The notes below the pieces were generated by a model. The model did no database searches, had not been told where the DNA came from, and saw nothing but the letters and a program-made list of their open reading frames with translations. The position numbers and the translations under genes were made by a program. From Deltaproteobacteria bacterium (GTDB lineage Bacteria > Desulfobacterota > Syntrophia > Syntrophales > UBA2210), in the NCBI GenBank assembly GCA_016934695.1, contig JAFGSH010000162.1:1-6422 (forward strand): DNA of 6,422 bases. Reading direction: 5' to 3'. Shown here one piece after another: positions 1 through 4,293 of the stretch (position 1 is its first letter; the number at the start of each line of letters is the position of its first letter).

Positions 1-1349
1 AGTGATTTCAGCCACCAGGGCGTCCGGCGTGCGATCTCTTCGAGCGTGCGGTCCCGCACGCACCAGTGCATGGCAAACAGCATACCGGCAACGCCGGCTG
101 TGATCATTACGTCCAGCGGCGTCAGCCGCAGCGTGGCGGGATCGGTCCCCAGACCGAACATGGCCCCCAGTATGACACAGGCCTCGCCAAGCGTATGGGC
201 CCGGAAAAAGACCCATGCCACACAGACCAGTGCCGCGGTGACAAGGGCGAAAAGGAACCTGCCGGGCGCTTTCCCCCACACGAGAGACGCGGGTGTGATC
301 CTCCGTATAAACCGCTCGCCAAGGAGGTAGATCCCGTGCACCCCTCCCCACAGCACAAAGGTCCACGAAGCCCCGTGCCACAACCCCCCGATCAGCATCG
401 TCAGCATCGTGTTGACCTGCGTCCTGAACCCGCCCCGCCGGTTGCCGCCGAGGGGTATGTACAGGTAATCGCGAAGCCACGTTGAAAGGGAGATGTGCCA
501 CCGCCGCCAGAAGTCGGAAAAGCCGGTTGCCGCATAGGGGGCATTGAAGTTGTCGGGGAGGTGAAACCCGAGGCAGGCCGCCACACCGATGGCACAGGTG
601 GAATATCCCGCGAAGTCACAGAATATCTGCCCGGCGAAGGCGACCGTCGCGCACCACGAGCTCACCATGTCCGGAATCCCGTTCCCGTCATAGACCGCCT
701 CCGCCACCGGGGCCAGGAGACCGTCGGCCAGCGCGACCTTTTCAAAGAGGCCCAGGGTCACGAGGGCCAGCCCCCAGGCCATGTCACGCCCCGTTACCGT
801 CGGCTCCTTCAGGCACTGGGGGAGGAAATGGAAGGCGCGCACGATGGGGCCGGCCACGAGCTGTGGGAAGAAGGCGACGTAGAGGGCGTAGTCCGGGAAG
901 GAGTGCCACGGGCGGCCCGTCCCCCGGTAGATGTCGATGGTGTACGAGAGGGTCTGGAAGGTGTAAAAGGATATGCCGAGCGGGATAATCAGGTCCACCT
1001 GCGGCGGTTGATACGCAACATGCAGCCAGTGCATCAGGGCCGTGAAGTTCTCGATCAGAAATCCAGCATACTTGAAATAGCAGAGGAGCCCCAGGTTGAC
1101 GGCGAGGCTGAGGAAGAGAAAAATCCTGCGGGTTCTTATGCTTTTTGATTCGTGGATGCGCCGAGCGGCGATCCAGTCCGCTACCGTGGATATCCACAGG
1201 AGGATGACGAACGGGGGGTTCCACGCGGCATAAAAGAGGTAACTGGCGGCGAGGAGCCCCGCCTTTTTTACCCCCCACCGCAGGGGAAAACGCATGAAGG
1301 CGAGGACGGCGGCAAAGAATACGATAAAGGTGTACGAGCTGAACAGCAC
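1..1349 (-). CDS. MBOAT family membrane O-acyltransferase, AlgI-like (3' end cut by window edge)
   Basis: Integral inner-membrane O-acyltransferase of the AlgI/DltB class. Members pass acyl (usually acetyl) groups across the membrane to exported polysaccharides or other cell-surface acceptors. The reading frame, translated by hand, is open for 449 codons from GTG at 1349 to the window edge and has no stop. Visible signatures are an N-terminus starting LFSSYTF, GISFYTFQTLSYTIDIYRG at about residues 125-143, FFPQLVAGPI at 160-169, DFWRRWHISLSTWLRDYLYIPLGGNRRGG from about 279, and GGLWHGASW at 321-329. His325 and His339 fit the conserved MBOAT histidines. Many hydrophobic segments are present. 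GTG is chosen because an in-frame TAA lies 30 nt upstream and no other ATG, GTG or TTG lies between. The GGAGG at 1363-1367 is 13 nt away, which is rather far. AlgI proteins run about 470-520 residues, so 20-70 are missing. The acceptor is unknown; an SGNH/AlgJ-like partner may lie beyond position 1. The family is clear, the substrate is not. Confidence 0.93.
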   Translation of the reverse strand, partial: MLFSSYTFIVFFAAVLAFMRFPLRWGVKKAGLLAASYLFYAAWNPPFVILLWISTVADWIAARRIHESKSIRTRRIFLFLSLAVNLGLLCYFKYAGFLIENFTALMHWLHVAYQPPQVDLIIPLGISFYTFQTLSYTIDIYRGTGRPWHSFPDYALYVAFFPQLVAGPIVRAFHFLPQCLKEPTVTGRDMAWGLALVTLGLFEKVALADGLLAPVAEAVYDGNGIPDMVSSWCATVAFAGQIFCDFAGYSTCAIGVAACLGFHLPDNFNAPYAATGFSDFWRRWHISLSTWLRDYLYIPLGGNRRGGFRTQVNTMLTMLIGGLWHGASWTFVLWGGVHGIYLLGERFIRRITPASLVWGKAPGRFLFALVTAALVCVAWVFFRAHTLGEACVILGAMFGLGTDPATLRLTPLDVMITAGVAGMLFAMHWCVRDRTLEEIARRTPWWLKS

Positions 1350-1387
1350 GGCAACGGTGAGGCCTCCGTACCACGGATCGGATTGTT

Positions 1388-1407
1388 ATGCCGGCGGAAG
1401 CCGGCAT
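1388..1407. repeat. Perfect 8-bp palindrome with 4-nt loop (REP-like)
   Basis: ATGCCGGC, a 4-nt GGAA loop, then GCCGGCAT form a perfect inverted repeat in the spacer between the MORN and MBOAT genes. No T-run follows on either strand, so it does not look like an intrinsic terminator. Palindromes with a core of this type are commonly dispersed between genes in proteobacteria, so a REP-like element is the likeliest reading. That copy-number claim is inference and cannot be tested in this window. Confidence 0.6.
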
Positions 1408-1426
1408 GATGTTCTTCGCTATCAGG

Positions 1427-1464
1427 GCAGTGCCGGCTCCCCCGGAATGGGGAACCGGCACTGC
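1427..1464. repeat. Long inverted repeat, 16-bp arms with 6-nt loop
   Basis: The arms 1427-1442 (GCAGTGCCGGCTCCCC) and 1449-1464 (GGGGAACCGGCACTGC) are complementary at 15 of 16 positions, with loop 1443-1448. Shorter complementary stretches flank it (TCTTCGC at 1413-1419, GCGAAGA at 1464-1470). The hairpin starts 24 nt after the stop of the MORN gene as transcribed. It could slow polymerase or protect the 3' end, but no U-tract follows, so a classical Rho-independent terminator is unlikely. Together with the palindrome at 1388-1407 it fills most of the 139-nt spacer. Confidence 0.7.
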
Positions 1465-1488
1465 GCGAAGAGAATCGGAATGCCGCCT

Positions 1489-2043
1489 TTACCCCTCCTT
1501 CTCCTTGTCAGGGGTAAAGGTGCCATCCATCTTGAGCGTCCCCTGTTCCTTTCTGCCGTCGGGGTACGTCATCGTCCCCACCGCGAAGCGTTTGATCCAC
1601 CGATATTCGGCCGGTGTCTTAACGCCGGTCTGTATGGGAGCTTTCCCTTTTGTAATGTGGATCTCCTTCTTCCACTCTCCGGTGAATATCCTCCCGTCCC
1701 AGAAGGACATGGTTCCCTTGCCTTCCCAGGCCCCTTCCTTGAACTCCCCGTCGTACTGCTTTAATGGTTGGTCGTCGGCGAACGTCATGGTCCCCCGGCC
1801 GGCCGGTTTGCCCTTCTGCCAGGACCCGGTATAGGTATCACCGCCTCTCCCGATCATCATCCCCTGGCCGTCCGGCACACCATCCTTGAACTGCCCCGTA
1901 TATTTCTCAAAGTTTTTATGGCCGGGATATTCCATCACCCCCTCCCCGTTGAGACAATCCCCCTGTATGCATTCGGACAGGACCGCTCCGGGGTACCCGA
2001 TAAGCAGCGCCGCCAGAACGGCGCATATCCATACTCGTTTCAT
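1489..2043 (-). CDS. Secreted MORN-repeat protein
   Basis: A 184-residue exported protein. Residues 1-23 form a type I signal peptide (MKR, a hydrophobic stretch, and VLS before the cut). Cys25 is not in a lipobox because Glu precedes it. The mature part opens with CIQGDC, whose cysteines may form a disulfide, then carries MORN units of about 22-24 residues: YTGQFKDGVPDGQG (48-61), YTGSWQKGKPAGRG (71-84) and YDGEFKEGAWEGKG (97-110). A diverged unit begins FTGEWKK at 120, and GTMTYPDG follows near 156. MORN repeats are short beta-hairpin units thought to act in protein or lipid binding; no catalytic motif is seen. The start at 2043 is preferred over the in-frame ATG at 2049 because GGGAGG at 2051-2056 is 7 nt from the former and 1 nt from the latter. 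Its partner is unknown. It lies between the lipoprotein and MBOAT genes, 97-139 nt from each, and may or may not share their transcript. Confidence 0.9.
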   Translation of the reverse strand: MKRVWICAVLAALLIGYPGAVLSECIQGDCLNGEGVMEYPGHKNFEKYTGQFKDGVPDGQGMMIGRGGDTYTGSWQKGKPAGRGTMTFADDQPLKQYDGEFKEGAWEGKGTMSFWDGRIFTGEWKKEIHITKGKAPIQTGVKTPAEYRWIKRFAVGTMTYPDGRKEQGTLKMDGTFTPDKEKEG

Positions 2044-2050
2044 TTCCATT

Positions 2051-2056
2051 CCTCCC
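2051..2056 (-). promoter_or_regulatory. Ribosome binding site of the MORN gene (decides the start)
   Basis: GGGAGG on the minus strand ends 7 nt before the ATG at 2043 and 1 nt before the ATG at 2049. The spacing supports the downstream start, which also gives the more usual signal-peptide beginning MKR instead of MEMKR. Confidence 0.75.
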
Positions 2057-2145
2057 TGATAAAATAACGCTCTCCCCGCCGGACCGGGTTCCGGGACACC
2101 GGCACTGATCCTGCGCTACAGCCGGCCGAAACCGCCGCCCTTTTC

Positions 2146-2556
2146 CTACATCCCGGGGATTCCCAGGGGCACCAGTTTCAGGCGCCAGCCGTCATCTTCG
2201 AGCAGCCATGTGTCCTTGAAAACAAAGGGGAATGTCATCCCCATGTGTGTTGCCTTGCACGCCACGGTTGCCACGGCTTCCTTCCCTGATTCCAGTATGG
2301 CAATCTCTTTGATCGAAAACTCCGACACATCGAGATTTGCCCCCCGTAGAAATGCCTGGCGGGTCACCTTCTTCCGGTATTCGGCCACCGACAGATCATA
2401 GACAACGTCCCAGTTATTATTGACCTTGGCGCTCCACGCCTGTGTCACTCTCTGCCTCAGGGCCTCTTCGCTTCCTGGATCCCTCAGGAGGTGAGCGCAT
2501 CCCCCCAACATGACAGACAGCGAAAACAGAATGACCATCACCCTGAACCGATTCAT
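2146..2556 (-). CDS. Small NTF2-like lipoprotein
   Basis: A 136-residue predicted lipoprotein. Residues 1-20 form a type II signal peptide ending in lipobox LGGC, with Cys20 as the lipidated residue; Ala at +2 suggests the outer membrane. The mature domain (about 30-130) starts with a helix EEALRQRVTQAW, then an NNNWDVVYDL helix and an AEYRKKVTRQAF segment. It ends in beta-strands including AVATVACKA and KDTWLLEDDGWRLKLVP. This order fits a cone-shaped NTF2-like fold, a family that mostly binds ligands or partner proteins; no catalytic residues can be named. The ATG overlaps the TGA of the upstream selenoprotein-like gene (ATGA at 2553-2556). GGAGG at 2566-2570 lies 9 nt upstream, inside that gene. 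The overlap suggests translational coupling, and the two products may work together in the cell envelope. The fold call is by eye. Confidence 0.85.
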   Translation of the reverse strand: MNRFRVMVILFSLSVMLGGCAHLLRDPGSEEALRQRVTQAWSAKVNNNWDVVYDLSVAEYRKKVTRQAFLRGANLDVSEFSIKEIAILESGKEAVATVACKATHMGMTFPFVFKDTWLLEDDGWRLKLVPLGIPGM

Positions 2557-3611
2557 TGCTTCTCACCTCCAGACGCGGATTGTTTCTTGAGCAGCTCCAT
2601 ATATTCTGCAGGAGACAGTTTGTGAAGTTCCTTGATCCTCCTCATCTGTTCCTTTTGTCTCTTCTCTTCAAGTTTGTCTTTCATGTCCGTGCCGGTTATG
2701 GCAACGATCTTTTCATCATCAGGGATCGAACCATCCAGAGGGATCATCCGGGTCCGGCTGACGACCGCCAACCTATTCGGATTGAACTCCAGGTGGGTGT
2801 ATCCCACCTGTCCCCCTCCATAACTGGTCTTGATAAAGGGCTCGTTGCTCTCGGCTTTCGCTAATTTCTTTCCGCAGCCCCCGCGACTGTCTTTGTCTCC
2901 GGAGCAGATGCTCAGATCGATGCCATCCAGCCCCCCTACCAGCAGGCGCGTCTTCTCCAGGTCATACTGAGAGAGCAGAACGACGACATCGGTCTTCTCC
3001 CTTAGTTCCGGCAGCACCGCCTCGATCGCCGTCTTGGGATCAACGATCTCGAGACCTTCAACCAGGTGTTTATCGCTGATACCCTCGAACGCACCAAGCG
3101 GGAGGATGGAAAGCACGCCAACCCTGGCATCTCCGGCCTTGACGACTGCGTATCCGTTGCCGAACGGCCGCATCCCGTCCCGGCGGACCAGATTCGTCGT
3201 AACAAAGCTGATGCCGGCCTCCGACGCGACCTTCATCAAAAACTCGGTTCCGAGGGAAAAATCATCCCCTCCGAGGCCGATTGCGTCATACTGCATAGCG
3301 CCCATCGCTTCGATACCGATCTTCGCTACCAGTTCGCGATTCCATGCGCCGTCCCGATCATGAGCGGACTCGAGGGGCATAAAACCGCCGCTATCCAGCA
3401 GGATCACCTTCTCTTCTTCGCTTCGAACCGAATCAATCACCGTTTTTGCTCGGGCCAGACCGCCCGAGGTGCGACCGCCTCACCCACGTCTCGGGGTCAG
3501 CTGCCCGACCAGGTCGCCGGTGAATAGCACCGTAACTCCCTCATTCGCCAATGCTCCTTCCGGCAGGGCCAGACACAAGGCACACAGAACAAACAAGATC
3601 CATCTTTTCAC
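2553..3611 (-). CDS. UshA-like exported selenoprotein (in-frame TGA read as Sec44)
   Basis: A predicted exported protein of 352 residues related to the N-terminal metallophosphoesterase domain of UshA/5'-nucleotidases. Residues 1-22 form a signal peptide (MKRWILFVLCALCL..ALA). VTVLFTGDLVGQL (26-38) matches the first conserved block. TGA at 3480-3482 is codon 44, and the same frame continues with GGRTSGGLARAKTVID and the rest of the domain. No frameshift is needed. A hairpin at 3449-3468 fits a bacterial SECIS. Later blocks are LLDSGGF (71-77), IGLGGDDFSLG (111-121), VTTNLV (137-142), LLSQYD (212-217), SGDKDS (237-242) and a Lys/Glu-rich helical tail. The metal ligands expected in DxH, DAGD, GNHD and GHDH motifs are mostly replaced (V35, G76, G115, D116), so hydrolase activity is doubtful. 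The GTG at 3611 is preferred (GGAGG at 3623-3627, 11 nt upstream). The in-frame ATG at 3629 lacks a clear ribosome binding site. It lies between arsR and the lipoprotein gene. The alternative is a pseudogene with a nonsense mutation. Confidence 0.85.
3449..3468 (-). promoter_or_regulatory. SECIS-like hairpin for selenocysteine insertion
   Basis: On the mRNA strand a perfect 7-bp stem, CUCGGGC (3468-3462) with GCCCGAG (3455-3449), encloses the 6-nt loop GGUCUG (3461-3456). Counting the U of the UGA at 3482 as 1, the stem covers nucleotides 15-34 and the loop 22-27. The E. coli fdhF SECIS, as I recall it, also has GGUCUG at 22-27, with G23 and U24 contacted by SelB. Unlike fdhF there is no bulged U in this stem. 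The hairpin also encodes protein, so it must serve two constraints. Confidence 0.82.
3480..3482 (-). other. UGA codon proposed to encode selenocysteine 44
   Basis: This is the only stop codon between the signal peptide and the natural end of the UshA-like frame. It sits in RRG-U-GG, just before GGLARAK. In related proteins without selenium I expect Cys at this place, as in CGC..GGLARR-type motifs; that recollection needs an alignment. A TGA differs from the Cys codons TGC and TGT by one base. Confidence 0.82.
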
Positions 3612-3622
3612 AATATCTTCTA

Positions 3623-3627
3623 CCTCC
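3623..3627 (-). promoter_or_regulatory. Ribosome binding site supporting the GTG start at 3611
   Basis: GGAGG lies 11 nt before the GTG at 3611 and overlaps the in-frame ATG at 3627-3629, which has no comparable site of its own. Choosing GTG gives the textbook signal-peptide start MKRWILF. An ATT start 8 nt after the GGAGG is also possible but rare in bacteria. Confidence 0.6.
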
Positions 3628-3720
3628 ATGGGTTCTTTTTGAGAAAATCTGCGAGAAGATCCCTTCCCGTACAACACATAAAGCCGGATTTCCAAGCATG
3701 CCGCATACACATTTCGTCTG

Positions 3721-4056
3721 TCAGCAGCTACAGGGTTTAGCCATCGCAAGGCGTTCAAGATCCCCTTTGACGGTCTCGTCATCCGTCAGGCTGTTGCGAA
3801 AACACGCCTGGAGACATGTCTCCAGGTGATGTCGGGGCGCTACCAGCCGGTAATGCCTCCACGTACCATCACGCCGGACCTCGACCATCCCCGCCGCCCG
3901 CATAATCCCGAGATGGCGGGAGACTTTGAATTCCGGCTCGTCCAACGCCTCTGCCAGCTGGCAAACACACTTCTCCCCTTGGATGGAAAGCAGGATCGCC
4001 AGTCTGAACCGGATCGGATCGGCAAGGGCCTTGAAAATTGCTATTTCATCGTGCAT
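3721..4056 (-). CDS. ArsR-family winged-helix repressor
   Basis: A 111-residue DNA-binding repressor of the ArsR/SmtB family, which leaves its operator when a metal, metalloid or other effector binds. The first helix carries FKALADPIRFRLAILL (8-23). KCVCQLAEAL (29-38) holds Cys30 and Cys32 in the place of the ELCVCDL arsenite-sensing motif of E. coli ArsR. The recognition helix is about 41-58 (PEFKVSRHLGIMRAAGMV), and the wing RRDGTWRHYRL is 61-71. More cysteines lie at 81, 85, 109 and 111, the last two as a C-terminal CSC. This suggests soft-metal or thiol/selenium-related sensing, but the effector is not known. AGGAGG at 4068-4073 is 11 nt before the ATG. It is the first gene after a strong promoter with an overlapping dyad, so it probably represses itself and the genes that follow. 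No arsenic-resistance genes lie in the window. Confidence 0.93.
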   Translation of the reverse strand: MHDEIAIFKALADPIRFRLAILLSIQGEKCVCQLAEALDEPEFKVSRHLGIMRAAGMVEVRRDGTWRHYRLVAPRHHLETCLQACFRNSLTDDETVKGDLERLAMAKPCSC

Positions 4057-4073
4057 GTCAGGGCGCCCCTCCT

Positions 4074-4101
4074 ATCTGCAAATATGCACATTAATGCAGA
4101 T
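4074..4101 (-). promoter_or_regulatory. Inverted repeat, likely ArsR-type operator
   Basis: TGCA elements occur three times here. A perfect 7-bp inverted repeat is formed by ATCTGCA (4074-4080) and TGCAGAT (4095-4101). A tighter dyad, ATATGCA (4082-4088), 6 nt, TGCAGAT (4095-4101), matches at 6 of 7 positions. The site runs from the -10 box to the edge of the ribosome binding site, a good place for repression by the adjacent ArsR-family protein. Which pairing is used cannot be told from sequence alone. Confidence 0.72.
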
Positions 4102-4128
4102 TATACACGCTCGACCTGTGCCTGTCAA
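4100..4128 (-). promoter_or_regulatory. Consensus sigma70 promoter of the arsR-selenoprotein cluster
   Basis: On the minus strand TTGACA (4128-4123) and TATAAT (4105-4100) are separated by exactly 17 nt. Both boxes are perfect consensus. Transcription would start near 4093 and give a leader of about 37 nt before the ATG at 4056. Such a strong promoter fits one held in check by the overlapping operator. Confidence 0.88.
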
Positions 4129-4293
4129 GAGCAACACAGACCGGGGAAAGACATTGTCCCCAAGTGAGAGGGCATCCGGAGCGGTACCATTGTTATTCCT
4201 GACAAGCTTTCTCATCCGCCGTTTCAGGAAAATCCTGCCCATGGACAATCAACCGCCTCGTTCCCTCCTTGTGGTCGGGGACTGCCGGCACTG
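4129..4293. other. Spacer between the large surface-protein gene and the arsR promoter
   Basis: The 165 nt between the TGA of the large gene and the arsR -35 box contain no gene I can support and no hairpin with a T-run. An imperfectly placed inverted repeat (TTCCTGA at 4196-4202, TCAGGAA at 4224-4230, 21-nt loop) is weak. The 9-mer CCGGCACTG (4285-4293) next to the stop recurs in two other spacers. Confidence 0.5.

Noticed and set aside
495..1148. A 217-residue plus-strand ORF
   Set aside because: It lies antisense to the MBOAT gene, has low complexity rich in Gly, Glu and Arg, and no family signature.
784..1461. A 225-residue minus-strand ORF overlapping the MBOAT gene
   Set aside because: It is a shadow in another frame, rich in Pro, Arg and His with no recognisable domain, while the true frame shows clear MBOAT motifs.
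2060..2145. A promoter or terminator in the lipoprotein-MORN spacer
   Set aside because: Only short GC-rich inverted repeats are visible (CCGGA and TCCGG around 2078-2095). There is no T-run and no convincing pair of -35 and -10 boxes.
2553..3440. A shorter gene starting at the GTG at 3440
   Set aside because: The start would fall inside a conserved block, no ribosome binding site is near, and it would remove the signal peptide and the first fold motif, which lie in the same frame upstream of the TGA.
2553..3611. Reading the UshA-like gene as a pseudogene with a nonsense mutation
   Set aside because: Kept only as an alternative. The rest of the frame is intact, the downstream gene is still coupled by a 4-bp overlap, and a SECIS-like hairpin stands at the exact distance expected.
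3480..3782. An N-terminal extension of the UshA-like frame to an ATG at 3782
   Set aside because: It runs back into the arsR coding region in another frame, and the added residues resemble no signal peptide. The signal peptide begins at MKRWILF.
4196..4230. Inverted repeat as a terminator for the large surface-protein gene
   Set aside because: The stem has only 7 bp, the loop is 21 nt, and no T-run follows on the minus strand.
4072..4242. A 56-residue minus-strand ORF upstream of arsR
   Set aside because: It covers the consensus promoter and operator, its ribosome binding site candidate is about 20 nt away, and the product has no recognisable features.
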